Source: Arthrobacter sp. SX1312
GTDB taxonomy: Bacteria > Actinomycetota > Actinomycetes > Actinomycetales > Micrococcaceae
Assembly: GCF_002929295.1 (NCBI RefSeq)
Contig: NZ_PJIM01000003.1
Coordinates: 434,001-498,000, forward strand
Length of the DNA: 64,000 nucleotides
Direction of reading: 5' to 3'
The position numbers and the translations under genes were made by a program. Below are positions 8,789-16,904 of this stretch, in pieces (the first letter of the stretch is position 1; every line of letters begins with the position of its first letter). Under the pieces are notes generated by a model. That model ran no database searches. It was not told where the DNA came from and saw only the letters and a program-made list of their open reading frames with translations.

Positions 8789-10336
8789 TTACCCCCGATC
8801 CTTGGACCCGACCACCGGGACCGCGTCGGACCGGCTACCGGACATGACACCCGGCACGGCATCGGCCGCCGGAGCGTCGCCCTTGAGGTACGGCTTCTTC
8901 CAGGCCATGTAGACCAGACCGAGCACGACGACGGTTACCGCGGAGATCAGGACCACGTAGTTGGCGAACCAGCCGTCCTCCGGAGTCCGAGGCCAGGCCA
9001 TGTTCACCATGCCCAGCACGCCCCATACAAGGGCTGCAATGTTCACCGGGATGCCCCAGGCGCCCAGTTGGAAGGCCCCGTTCGGCTTCCAGCCGAGGAT
9101 GCGGGCTCGGAGCGAGGCGAGAACGACCATCTGAAACCCCATGTACATGCCCATCGCTGCGAAGGAGATGATGACCGTCAGGGCGTCGCTGGAGACCTTG
9201 GACCCGATGACGATGACGGCGGGCACCAGTCCTGCGAGGAGCAGTGCGTAGGGAGGTACATGGCGCGTCTCGCTGAAGGTGCTCAGGAGCTTGCTGCCCG
9301 GGAGGATACCGTCGCGGGCCATCGAGTAGGCGAGGCGCGAGGTGGCCGCCTGCAGGCTGAGTACGCAGGAGAGGAAGGAGACGAGGACGACGGCGAGGAC
9401 CACCTTGAAGCCGACCGGTCCGAAGGCGGAGAGAAGAACGTTACCCACGGGATCCGTCTCGGTTCCGGAGATCACGGCTGCGAAGTCAGGAACGGCGAGG
9501 ATCAGGGACAGGCAGACGAACATCGCAGCGAAGCCGCCGATGTAGATGGTCATTCTCATGGCTTTGGGGATGGTCCGGCCCGGGTTCGGGACTTCCTCGG
9601 CCACGTCGCCGCAGGCTTCGAATCCGTAGTACTGGAAAATACCGATCAATCCGGCGGCCGCGAACGCTACGAAGTAGCTGTTCCCTTCGCCCGCACCGAA
9701 GGCCTGGAACAGGACGCCGAGGTCGTGCTGCCGGGCCGTGAGCAGCAGCCAGCTTCCTACAGCCAGTGCACCACCGAGCTCCGCCAGGAGGCCGATCATC
9801 GCCACGGTGTTCAGGACCTTGGTTCCTCCGAGGTTCAGGACCGTTGCGAACGCTATGACCACGAGGCCCGAGACGATGGTGGAGTTGACGGTGTTCTCCA
9901 TGCCGACGAGGGTGCTCAGGAACGGCCCCGCCCCATAGGCGACGCTGGCGATCGTGGTCAGGAGCGCTACGAGGTAGACCCATCCGTTCATCCAGCCCCA
10001 TTTGCGGCCCCATAGTCTGCGGGACCAAGGATAGACTCCACCGGCCACGGGGTACGCCGCGACGACTTCTCCGAAGACCGTAGCGACGAGGAGCTGACCG
10101 ACGCCGACGATGACGAGCGACCAGAACATCGGCGGCCCGGCGACGCCCAGCGACGCCGCGAAAAGCGAGTACACGGCGACGACCGGCGACAGGTAGGTGA
10201 ATCCCAGCGAGACGTTCCCCCAAAAGGTCATCTCCCGCTTGAATTGTCTCTCGTAGGAGTAGCCGAGGCTGGCCAGATGCTCAGCATCCTGGTCGGCGAC
10301 AGACTCCTTGGGCGCTTCCGCACTCTCTACATGCAT
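8789..10336 (-). CDS. APC-superfamily amino acid/amine permease
   Basis: A 515-residue polytopic membrane protein with about 12 hydrophobic segments. FWGNVSLGFTYLSPVVAVYSLF is the family-typical first helix, and GGVYPWSRRLWGRKWGWMNGW is the conserved loop of the polyamine/GABA/choline-like APC group. The N-terminal 35 residues are cytosolic and acidic. It is the first gene of the minus-strand N-demethylase operon and so probably imports the amine substrate. It faces a GntR/FCD regulator across a 243-bp divergent region that holds a 12-bp palindrome. Substrate specificity is inferred from context only. Confidence 0.88.
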   Translation of the reverse strand: MHVESAEAPKESVADQDAEHLASLGYSYERQFKREMTFWGNVSLGFTYLSPVVAVYSLFAASLGVAGPPMFWSLVIVGVGQLLVATVFGEVVAAYPVAGGVYPWSRRLWGRKWGWMNGWVYLVALLTTIASVAYGAGPFLSTLVGMENTVNSTIVSGLVVIAFATVLNLGGTKVLNTVAMIGLLAELGGALAVGSWLLLTARQHDLGVLFQAFGAGEGNSYFVAFAAAGLIGIFQYYGFEACGDVAEEVPNPGRTIPKAMRMTIYIGGFAAMFVCLSLILAVPDFAAVISGTETDPVGNVLLSAFGPVGFKVVLAVVLVSFLSCVLSLQAATSRLAYSMARDGILPGSKLLSTFSETRHVPPYALLLAGLVPAVIVIGSKVSSDALTVIISFAAMGMYMGFQMVVLASLRARILGWKPNGAFQLGAWGIPVNIAALVWGVLGMVNMAWPRTPEDGWFANYVVLISAVTVVVLGLVYMAWKKPYLKGDAPAADAVPGVMSGSRSDAVPVVGSKDRG

Positions 10337-10390
10337 CGGATTCCTTCTCTTGGACCCACTGGAGCTCGTGTGAGCTGGACCACGTCGTAA

Positions 10391-10402
10391 AAACTATAGT
10401 TT
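10391..10402. promoter_or_regulatory. Palindrome AAACTATAGTTT in divergent promoter
   Basis: A perfect 12-bp palindrome in the AT-richest stretch between the APC permease (minus) and the GntR/FCD gene (plus), 55 bp upstream of the permease start. The position suits an operator for the adjacent regulator or part of the permease promoter. Confidence 0.4.
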
Positions 10403-10579
10403 CAAATGTTTTAGCGCGCAATCCCAGCCTTCGGTCGCCTACTGGCGGCTCCCCTGGCCGGGCGAGCGGCCATAAGGCTGGCTTAACCTACGTTCCCGAT
10501 GGATTTCTGCTCCAGGAGAGAGGCTTGAGCCGGGCCGGGCTACAGTTAGTGCTGTCCGTCCACCGCATGGAGTCTCCTC

Positions 10580-11341
10580 TTGGCACCCACCACCGTTTTC
10601 CAAGCCCATGTATACCGATCGCTGCCGGAGACCGAGCGCTCCGAAGCCATCGTGAACCGGATCTCCAAGGCGATCTCTTTGGGTCTACTGAAGGTCGGCG
10701 AGCGGCTCCCCCCGGAGACGGCTCTTTCGGAGATGTTCGGAGTCGCGCCGTCCACTCTCCGCGAAGCATTGTCCGATCTCCGGCGGCAGGGCATAGTCGC
10801 CACACGGCGTGGACGCAGTGGTGGGACGTTCATCGTCAAGCAGCCCTTCACCTCGGAGGAGGCGATGAGAAAGTGGTTCCGGGAGACCTCCATCGCCGAG
10901 ATCCGGGACGTCGGAGACGAGCACGCCGCCATCGCTGCCTCCACAGTGAGGCTTGCTTGCGAACGGGCCGAGCCCCACGAGGTGGGCAGGCTCCTGGAAC
11001 TCGCGCGGGGCCTCGCCCTCTCGGACAAACCGGAAACGCGTGCGCGTGCTGACAGCCGGTTCCACATCGAGCTGGCGGTCTTGGCCCAGTCACCGCGGCT
11101 CACCAATGCGGAAATCAGATTGCAGGCCGAAATCGTCCAGGCCCTGTGGGCACCCCTGCCATCCACCCGCGATCCAGAACAGGTCGCAGCCGAACACCTT
11201 GCACTGGCCCGCGCCATCGCGGACGACGCCTCCGAGGACGCCCAGCGATTAATGCTGCAACACATCCGACACGACATCCATCATCTGGTGGACACCAAAC
11301 TGTCCCTCGGATACCCCACCTATCAGCAGGAGCGCCAATGA
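10580..11341 (+). CDS. GntR-family regulator of the FadR/FCD type
   Basis: A 253-residue regulator with an N-terminal winged helix (residues about 15-75; LPPETALSEMFGVAPSTLREAL and GIVATRRGRSGGTFI) and a C-terminal all-helical FCD ligand domain with DSRFHIELAVLAQSP and late HIRHDIHHL, which supply metal-binding His residues. A TTG start is chosen because GGAG lies 7 bases upstream and no ATG or GTG fits. It diverges from the amine-demethylase operon and probably represses it until an amine or breakdown product binds. Its stop overlaps the ATG of a cache-domain gene, so the two are co-translated. Confidence 0.88.
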   Translation: MAPTTVFQAHVYRSLPETERSEAIVNRISKAISLGLLKVGERLPPETALSEMFGVAPSTLREALSDLRRQGIVATRRGRSGGTFIVKQPFTSEEAMRKWFRETSIAEIRDVGDEHAAIAASTVRLACERAEPHEVGRLLELARGLALSDKPETRARADSRFHIELAVLAQSPRLTNAEIRLQAEIVQALWAPLPSTRDPEQVAAEHLALARAIADDASEDAQRLMLQHIRHDIHHLVDTKLSLGYPTYQQERQ

Positions 11342-12039
11342 CCGCCAACGCCCCTGCCAGCAAAGCCGCTGCCGAGATCGCCGCTTGGATGAACGCGCTC
11401 GGTCACGACGTCGATGAATTCGCCGCACGAACGGCGGGACTTTGGGCCGACCGGCCACGACCCTTCGGCCTCACGCCCGGCGACATCACGAAGCTGGAAA
11501 GCCAGGCCGGCGAATTTCTCGCAGCCCATGAATTCGTCGTGGGAGCGGGAGTCATCTTCTCGACCGAAGCCATCAAGGGCAATGACGGCGGACTGGAGTG
11601 GTGGATCAGGCGCCAGGAGAGCATCGAGAAACTGGAATTCGACCTGACGCCGGGGGGCGAACGGTTCTACGACTACCAGAACATGCCGTTCTTCGCCGCA
11701 GCCAGTCGCACCGGGCAGCAGACGGCATGGGGCCCGTACGTCGACTATCTCGGGCTGGATGAATACATCCTCACCTACTCCGCGCCCATACAGCTCGCCG
11801 GGAGGTTCGCGGGAGTAGCCGGCTGCGACATCAGGATCCGGACTCTCGAAGAGATCTTCATGCCCGTCCTCCGGGCCATCCCCGGAGACGCCGCACTGAT
11901 CAACGGAAGCGGCCGCGTTGTCGTCGGGAATTCCGGGGCGTACCTGGTGGGCGAAAGAATACGCTCTACCCCGGCTGGTAGCGAGGTGACTCCGGTCGAT
12001 GTGCCGCATCTCGGATTCTCGCTCCTGAGCCCCTGCTGA
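11338..12039 (+). CDS. Soluble cache (PDC)-domain protein
   Basis: A 233-residue protein with the fold signature of a single cache domain: the membrane-distal pattern GLEWWIRR, YDYQNMPFFAAASRTG, WGPYVDYLGLDEYILTYSAPI and GVAGCDIRIRTLEEI. Cache domains normally sit outside the cell in chemoreceptors and kinases; here there is neither signal peptide nor membrane segment, so it appears cytoplasmic. It is coupled to the upstream GntR gene by an ATGA overlap. It may bind the same amine ligand as the regulator or the permease, as a free-standing sensor. That role is inference; domain assignment is fairly secure. Confidence 0.75.
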   Translation: MTANAPASKAAAEIAAWMNALGHDVDEFAARTAGLWADRPRPFGLTPGDITKLESQAGEFLAAHEFVVGAGVIFSTEAIKGNDGGLEWWIRRQESIEKLEFDLTPGGERFYDYQNMPFFAAASRTGQQTAWGPYVDYLGLDEYILTYSAPIQLAGRFAGVAGCDIRIRTLEEIFMPVLRAIPGDAALINGSGRVVVGNSGAYLVGERIRSTPAGSEVTPVDVPHLGFSLLSPC

Positions 12040-12064
12040 TCCCAACGGAACCGTAAGGACGAAG

Positions 12065-12099
12065 GCCCGGCTACCGTTGAGCAACGCGCTCGGCCGGGC
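12065..12099. terminator. Hairpin terminator between convergent genes
   Basis: Arms GCCCGGC and GCCGGGC with a 21-base spacer lie between the cache-domain gene (plus) and the membrane-protein gene (minus), whose stops face each other. No T-tract follows, as is common in high-GC actinobacteria. Confidence 0.5.
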
Positions 12100-12159
12100 G
12101 CCGCCCGCCGTCGTACGCCGTGGAGCTAGAACAGGCGGATGGGGATCTCCGCCGGGTCC
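12100..12159. repeat. Copy A of a direct repeat shared with the dhaK 3' end
   Basis: This 60-bp stretch is nearly identical to 12862-12936, apart from three single-base differences and the absence of a 15-bp piece. It includes the stop codon and last codons of the membrane-protein gene, giving that protein the DhaK-like C-terminus PAEIPIR. Confidence 0.8.
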
Positions 12160-12737
12160 GGCCCCACGCCGGCGACCACATGTGCCCCGGACGGTGCCGT
12201 GGTGGGATACCCGGCGCCGATCTGACGCTTGATCTGCTCGAGTTCGTCCTTGAGCGAATCGACAGTGGCAAGGTACTTCCTGAACTCAGCTTTCCGGCGT
12301 CGAGCATTGTTGAAGCTGACAAATGCGGCGACGATGGCCACCGGGACCGACACCAGCAAAGCCCACCCGGACGTAGCGAGGAAGTCCAGCGTGACGGGGA
12401 GCGCCTGTTGGAAGGCACGGAAGTCGTTCACCCCGCCCACGACTCCTTCCAGCGCGGTGTCCAAAGGTTCCAGGTAATCCCCCACCAGCGGCGTCTCGGA
12501 GAGCGATGGAGCGCTCAGCGACGCCATCCCCTCAGGTGACCACCGCGGATCACTAAAGTGGTTCAGGACGTAGATCCCGGCGGCGGCGTTCAGAGCTGCG
12601 AAGAGGAGAACTGCACCCAGCGCAATCCAATGAAGACTGCGTCGAAGCAGGAAGCCGGCCACCAGCGCGACGACGGTGGGTGCAACCCAGGTGAGGATGC
12701 GAAGTACGTCGAGGCCCACGCCGCCCAGTAGATCCAA
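12126..12737 (-). CDS. Small membrane protein with a DhaK-derived C-terminal tail
   Basis: A 203-residue protein with two N-terminal transmembrane helices (VLRILTWVAPTVVALVAGFLL, then WIALGAVLLFAALNAAAGIYV), an external loop, and a third helix near residue 125 followed by a cytosolic coiled-coil-like segment (FRKYLATVDSLKDELEQIKRQI). Its last residues, DPAEIPIRLF, match the very end of DhaK (DPAEIPIRVF) in protein and DNA. This shows that the 3' end was replaced or copied by recombination with a dhaK gene. The original function is not recognised. The gene lies downstream of the dhaK terminator on the same strand. Confidence 0.7.
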   Translation of the reverse strand: MDLLGGVGLDVLRILTWVAPTVVALVAGFLLRRSLHWIALGAVLLFAALNAAAGIYVLNHFSDPRWSPEGMASLSAPSLSETPLVGDYLEPLDTALEGVVGGVNDFRAFQQALPVTLDFLATSGWALLVSVPVAIVAAFVSFNNARRRKAEFRKYLATVDSLKDELEQIKRQIGAGYPTTAPSGAHVVAGVGPDPAEIPIRLF

Positions 12738-12837
12738 GGAATGCCCCCATAGAGATGAAATCGGTGCCTGCTTCGGCCCTCAGGCTATCTGTCTTCGCCC
12801 AGCGGGGCGGGCCGCAGCTCCGTAGGTGCCAAGAAAA

Positions 12838-12871
12838 GGCGGGCCGCCCACCAAAAGGTGAGCGGCCCGCC
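12838..12871 (-). terminator. Strong hairpin terminator after dhaK
   Basis: Perfect 10-bp arms GGCGGGCCGC and GCGGCCCGCC enclose an inner CACC-AAAA-GGTG stem-loop. The structure is 32 bases past the dhaK stop, so it should end the aldolase-HAD-dhaL-dhaK transcript. Confidence 0.75.
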
Positions 12872-12936
12872 GTCGTACGCAGTGAATTAGTACGCCGTGG
12901 ATCTAGAACACGCGGATGGGGATCTCCGCCGGGTCC
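12862..12936. repeat. Copy B of the direct repeat (dhaK 3' end and terminator arm)
   Basis: This is the presumed parent copy: it covers the right arm of the dhaK terminator, a 15-bp segment missing from copy A, and the last codons of dhaK. Copy A at 12100-12159 ends another gene. Confidence 0.8.
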
Positions 12937-13898
12937 ATGAGCAGCCCCTCGATCTCGTCGTCGAGCCGGACCAGCGTGATGGACGCACCGGCCATGTCCA
13001 GGGACGTGCAGTACTCCCCCACATAGCTGCGACCCACGCTGATGCCCTGCTCCGCGAGCCGCTTGTGCGCCTGCCCGTACAGCAGGTACAGCTCGCTGAT
13101 CGGGGTACCGCCGAGGCCGTTGACCATGAGCGCCACGCGGTCGCCCTCCTTGAAGGGCAGGTCCTTCACGATCGGCGCGAGCAGCTCCTCGACGATCTCG
13201 TTGGCCGGCATCATTTTCGCCCGACGACGGCCCGGCTCCCCGTGGATACCGACGCCCATCTCGATCTCGTCGGCGCCGAGCTCGAACAGCGGGCTGCCCT
13301 TGGCCGGCGGCGTACACGCGGTGAGCGCGACGCCCATAGTCCGGGTCACCGAGTTCACCTTCTCGCCGATCCGGATGACCTCGCCGAGGTCCGCGCCCCG
13401 CTCCGACCCGGCGGCCACGGCCTTGATGACGAAGAAGTTGCCCGCCACCCCGCGGCGCCCGATCGTGTAGGTGGAGTCCTCCACGGAGACGTCGTCATTG
13501 ATGAACAGCGTCTTCACCTCGATGCCGTCCGCCGAGGACATCTCCTGCGCCATCTCGAAGACCATCTTGTCGCCCGTGTAGTTGTTCACCAGCAGCAGCA
13601 CGCCCTTGGGCGACGCCATGAGCTTGGTGGTCTCGTACACGTAGTCGAACGGCGGGGCCGCGAACACGTCGCCCGGGCACGCGGCGTCGAGCATGCCCTT
13701 GCCCACGATCATCACGTGGGCGGGCTCGTGCCCGGAGCCGGAGCCCTGCACGATCGACACCTTGCTCTCGTCGGGGCCGTCGGCGCGCATGATCAGGTTG
13801 TACTCGGGCACGTACTTCAGGGTGTCCGGGTTGGCGAGCGCCAGGCCCTCGAGCATCTCGGGGACGAACTGCTGGGGATCATTGACGAACTTCTTCAT
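12903..13898 (-). CDS. dhaK: DhaK subunit of a dihydroxyacetone/ketotetrose kinase
   Basis: The 331-residue protein is a full-length DhaK: SGSGHEPAH near residue 52, CPGDVFAAP, VLLLVNNYTGDKMVFE, and the substrate-binding His in GVGIHGEPG near residue 215, which forms a hemiaminal with the keto group in relatives. With DhaL it phosphorylates dihydroxyacetone or a related ketose such as erythrulose. There is no dhaM phosphocarrier gene nearby, so the phosphoryl donor may be ATP or a DhaM encoded elsewhere. It ends the aldolase-HAD-dhaL-dhaK operon, 47 bases after dhaL, and is followed by a strong terminator. A degraded paralogue lies at 20390-20956. Confidence 0.92.
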   Translation of the reverse strand: MKKFVNDPQQFVPEMLEGLALANPDTLKYVPEYNLIMRADGPDESKVSIVQGSGSGHEPAHVMIVGKGMLDAACPGDVFAAPPFDYVYETTKLMASPKGVLLLVNNYTGDKMVFEMAQEMSSADGIEVKTLFINDDVSVEDSTYTIGRRGVAGNFFVIKAVAAGSERGADLGEVIRIGEKVNSVTRTMGVALTACTPPAKGSPLFELGADEIEMGVGIHGEPGRRRAKMMPANEIVEELLAPIVKDLPFKEGDRVALMVNGLGGTPISELYLLYGQAHKRLAEQGISVGRSYVGEYCTSLDMAGASITLVRLDDEIEGLLMDPAEIPIRVF

Positions 13899-13945
13899 GG
13901 GGGCTCCACATCGTTGTGAGGGTTGGACGGGTGGGGATGGAACTG

Positions 13946-14578
13946 TCAGGGCCAGTCGGCCACGATGCGTTCGACGATGACGGCCACGGCCACCGCGCCC
14001 GCGTCGGGTGAGCCGATGCTGCGGGTGCCGCTGTAGCTGGCGCGGCCACGCTTGGCCTCCATGGTCGACGTCGCATCCGCGCATTCGCGGACCTTCGCGG
14101 CGAACGCCTTCCGGCAGTCCTCCGGCGAGGCGCCCGCGGCGAGCTGGCGTTCGAGCTCGTCGGTGGCGGGGATGAGGGCATCGAGCAGGGTCTTGTCGCC
14201 GAGGTCCGAGTTGCCACGCGCCTTGATGCCGTCGGTCGCACCGCGGAGCATGGCGACGACGGCGGCCCCGTCGATCATGTCGACGGTCTTCGCGGCGGCG
14301 GATGCCCGCAGGAACGCTGTCCCCCACAACGGTCCGGAGGTCCCACCGATCCTGCTGGAGATTGCGAGCGCGATCTGCTGCAGGAACGTGGCGGCGTCGT
14401 CGCGCTTGAGTGAATCCCAGTCGGCCAGGACCTTCTCGAAGCCGCGGGCGAGGGAGTAGCCGAGGTCGCCGTCGCCCACCACGGCGTCGAGGTCGCCGAA
14501 CTCCTTCTCCTTCTCGACGGTGGTCTGCGCCAGGGAGCGGACGACGTACTCGACGTCGTCGATCTTGGTGGTGCTCAT
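13946..14578 (-). CDS. dhaL: DhaL nucleotide-binding subunit
   Basis: A 210-residue all-helical DhaL: the Asp-rich magnesium/nucleotide motif VVGDGDLGYSLARG near residue 34, GGTSGPLWGTAFLRA near residue 78, GDKTLLDALIPA near residue 126, and the C-terminal SRSIGSPDAGAV-type segment (here GTRSIGSPDAGAV). It holds the ADP/ATP that phosphorylates the ketone bound on DhaK. The ATG overlaps the stop of the HAD phosphatase gene (ATGA), and dhaK follows 47 bases later. Confidence 0.92.
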   Translation of the reverse strand: MSTTKIDDVEYVVRSLAQTTVEKEKEFGDLDAVVGDGDLGYSLARGFEKVLADWDSLKRDDAATFLQQIALAISSRIGGTSGPLWGTAFLRASAAAKTVDMIDGAAVVAMLRGATDGIKARGNSDLGDKTLLDALIPATDELERQLAAGASPEDCRKAFAAKVRECADATSTMEAKRGRASYSGTRSIGSPDAGAVAVAVIVERIVADWP

Positions 14579-15390
14579 GGTGTCTCCGTTCCGGTGGACG
14601 GTGCAGGGGAAGTCCCAGTCGACGACGTGGGAAGCAGCGCCTGCAGGGTAGCGAGGGTGACGGCGCCATCGACGCCGACGCCGTGCGGGTCGGCGAGGAC
14701 CTCGACCGGTTCACCGTCCGGGTCCCCGAGGGCGCTCACGACGAGCGCCGCGCCCGTGAAGTCCTCCTCGCGGGTGAACCCGCTGACGGTCACCACGGTG
14801 GCGAGGCCCGCGGCAACGGCGGCGCGCAGCCCATTGCCGCTGTCCTCGACGACGATCGCGTCGTCGGCCGGGACCCCGAGCTCCTTCAGCGCCAGCAGGT
14901 AGATGTCCGGTGCCGGTTTCTTGGCGGGCACCACGTCGCCGGCGAACACCGCGAAGTGCGACGCGAGATCCTCCCCGACGGCGTGCGTCAGGACGGCGCG
15001 GACCGCGGGTTCGGCGGAGGTGGAGGCGACGGCGAGCGTCCACCCTGCGTCGTACGCTTCCTTCACGATGCGGGCGATGCCCGGCCGGGCGGGCATCACG
15101 CCGCTCTCCACGAGACCCTTGTAGATCTCGGTCTTCCGCTTGTGCCAGGCGAGAATCGTCGCGTCGGTCGAGGTGTCGTCGTCGAGGCTGAGCTCCGCGA
15201 TCAGCGCGGGGGTCAGGATGCTGCGCATGCGCTCCTTACCGCCGCCGATCTTCACCCGGTCGGCGTACTCGTCGACGCTCCATTGCACTGGGACGCCGAA
15301 CTCGGCGAAGGTCCGGTTGAAGGCGGGCAGGTGGCCGTACTGCTCGGTGTCGGCGAGCACGCCGTCGCAGTCGAAGATGAGCGCGGGCAT
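14575..15390 (-). CDS. HAD-superfamily (subfamily IA) hydrolase
   Basis: A 271-residue phosphatase-like protein with motif I FDCDGVLADTE at the N-terminus, motif II Ser/Thr in VASTSAE near residue 118, the motif III Lys in PAKKPAPDIYL, and motif IV VVEDSGNGLRAA. The cap insertion between motifs I and II is helical, as in CbbY/beta-phosphoglucomutase-like enzymes. The C-terminus after about residue 240 is a Ser/Thr/Pro tail. It starts 2 bases after the aldolase stop, inside the dhaKL operon. It may dephosphorylate or isomerise a sugar phosphate of this pathway; the actual substrate is unknown. Confidence 0.88.
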   Translation of the reverse strand: MPALIFDCDGVLADTEQYGHLPAFNRTFAEFGVPVQWSVDEYADRVKIGGGKERMRSILTPALIAELSLDDDTSTDATILAWHKRKTEIYKGLVESGVMPARPGIARIVKEAYDAGWTLAVASTSAEPAVRAVLTHAVGEDLASHFAVFAGDVVPAKKPAPDIYLLALKELGVPADDAIVVEDSGNGLRAAVAAGLATVVTVSGFTREEDFTGAALVVSALGDPDGEPVEVLADPHGVGVDGAVTLATLQALLPTSSTGTSPAPSTGTETP

Positions 15391-15392
15391 GC

Positions 15393-16256
15393 TCAGCGGC
15401 CACCCTTCCCGGCGCTGCCGAACTGCGTACAGAGATCCGTGGTGAGGGCGACGACGTCGGCCCGCGTGTGCTTGAACAGCGACGGCGGATCCCACTTGCT
15501 GTTCTGCTCGGCCTGCTTGAGGAACGCCAGGCTGGACTGCATGTACGTCTCCTTGAGCGCCGTGGAGATGTTGACCTTCGCGCAGCCGCGGGCGATGAGG
15601 TCGGCAAACTGTTCGGCGCTGAGCCCGCTGCCGCCGTGCAGGGCGATGGGGACGCTGCGGGCCTCGACGAGCTGGGTGACGCGGTCGGCGTCGAGCACCG
15701 GAGCGGCCTTGTAGCTGCCGTGGGCGTTGCCGATGGAGGGGGCGAAGACGTCGATCCCGGTCGCGTCGATGAACGCGAGCGCCACCTCGAGGGTCTGCTG
15801 GCGGGACACGTCGTCGGAGCCGTGGTCGTCCTCGACGCCGGTGATCGCCTCGATCTCGCCCTCCACCTGCGCATTGTGGCGGCGGGCTTCGGCGACGACC
15901 TCGATGGTCTGGCGCTGGTTCTCCTCAACCGGGAGCTCGGACGCGTCGAAGAGCACCGAGTTCCAGCCGACCCGCAGACAGTCCGTGATGACCTCGCGGT
16001 CCGGGCAGTGGTCCAGGTGCAGGGTGACGGGCACCTCGATGCCGCGCGTCATGGACCGCCACATGTCGAAGAGCACGCGGGAGCCGATGGTGCGCACGGT
16101 CTTCACCGAGGTCTGCAGGATCACCGGGGAGTTGGCCTCTACCGCGCCGGCGAGCACGCCCTCCATGGTCAGGTCGTTGAAGATGTTGATGGCGGGCACT
16201 CCGTAGCGTGCTTGGAATGCCGGGTCGACGATGTCCTTCAGGGGTACGACAGCCAC
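15393..16256 (-). CDS. Class II (zinc) ketose-bisphosphate aldolase family protein
   Basis: A 287-residue FbaA/GatY-like aldolase: YGVPAINIFNDLTMEGVL at the start, LHLDHCPD with the zinc His near residue 84, EGEIEAITGVEDD, APSIGNAHGSYK with a second His, and ALHGGSGLSAEQ with the third, then CAKVNISTALK. It would cleave or form a ketose phosphate and release DHAP. GTG at 16256 is chosen because AGGAGG lies 9 bases upstream. As first gene of the operon it precedes the HAD, dhaL and dhaK genes, so the pathway probably yields triose phosphate. The sugar is unknown. Confidence 0.9.
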   Translation of the reverse strand: MAVVPLKDIVDPAFQARYGVPAINIFNDLTMEGVLAGAVEANSPVILQTSVKTVRTIGSRVLFDMWRSMTRGIEVPVTLHLDHCPDREVITDCLRVGWNSVLFDASELPVEENQRQTIEVVAEARRHNAQVEGEIEAITGVEDDHGSDDVSRQQTLEVALAFIDATGIDVFAPSIGNAHGSYKAAPVLDADRVTQLVEARSVPIALHGGSGLSAEQFADLIARGCAKVNISTALKETYMQSSLAFLKQAEQNSKWDPPSLFKHTRADVVALTTDLCTQFGSAGKGGR

Positions 16257-16446
16257 GATATGTTTCCTCCTGGTCAGGCTTCCTCCCACGCTAAGTGGGG
16301 GTTCGCGCTCTGGGTATGGGGGTTCTCCCGCCCCTGGCCTGGGGGGAATCACCACCCCGGGAAATTCCTACCTCGCCAGCGGTGGACGCCGGTGGTTGAG
16401 TGGGCCGCGGCCGTCCGGCCACCCACTTCGACGACGAAGGACACCC

Positions 16447-16884
16447 ATGACACCCGGATCAGTACTCGAGACCATCACGTCGGAAGAAGCCCGCATCGTC
16501 ATCGACGCGGCGGCAGCGAAGGCCACGGAGATCGGCCAGCCCATGGACATCGCCGTGGTCGACGCCGGCGGGAATTTGAAGGCGCATGTGCGCATGGACG
16601 GCGCGAACATCGGCAGCATCACCATCGCGATCAACAAGGCCTACACCGCCATCGCCTTTCAGTGCGAGACCGGCGACCTGCAGGAAGTCACCCGGCCCGA
16701 CGGTCCCATCTACGGACTGAACGATGCTCATGGCGGACGCCTCGTGGTGTTCCCCGGCGGCATCCCGCTGGTCCGCGACGGCAGCATCATCGGCGCGATC
16801 GGCGTCTCCACCGGCACCATCGAGCAGGACCAGGAAGTCGCCTCCGCCGGCGCCGCCGCCTACCTGGAGTTCGCGATCGCCTGA
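16447..16884 (+). CDS. GlcG/HbpS-family heme-binding protein
   Basis: A 145-residue protein of the GlcG/HbpS family: DIAVVDAGGNLKAHVRMDGA near residue 36, INKAYTAIAF, and FPGGIPLVRDGSIIGAIGVSTGT near residue 100. No signal peptide is present, so it is cytosolic here. Family members bind heme or corrinoids in some cases and are often encoded beside sugar or glycolate catabolic genes; their role there is not settled. It diverges from the aldolase-dhaKL operon, with a 190-bp shared promoter region. A GAAGGA sequence precedes the ATG. Confidence 0.85.
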   Translation: MTPGSVLETITSEEARIVIDAAAAKATEIGQPMDIAVVDAGGNLKAHVRMDGANIGSITIAINKAYTAIAFQCETGDLQEVTRPDGPIYGLNDAHGGRLVVFPGGIPLVRDGSIIGAIGVSTGTIEQDQEVASAGAAAYLEFAIA

Positions 16885-16904
16885 CGGAGTGCCGAGTCAC
16901 GGTC

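Noticed and set aside
8120-10015. 631-codon plus-strand open frame
   Set aside because: It lies opposite the APC permease and its partners; the product is His/Asp/Gly/Arg-rich antisense of membrane-protein codons with no motif.
12903-14714. 603-codon frame reading through dhaK and upstream
   Set aside because: The part before residue about 272 is dhaL read out of frame; DhaK starts at 13898 at its own ATG.
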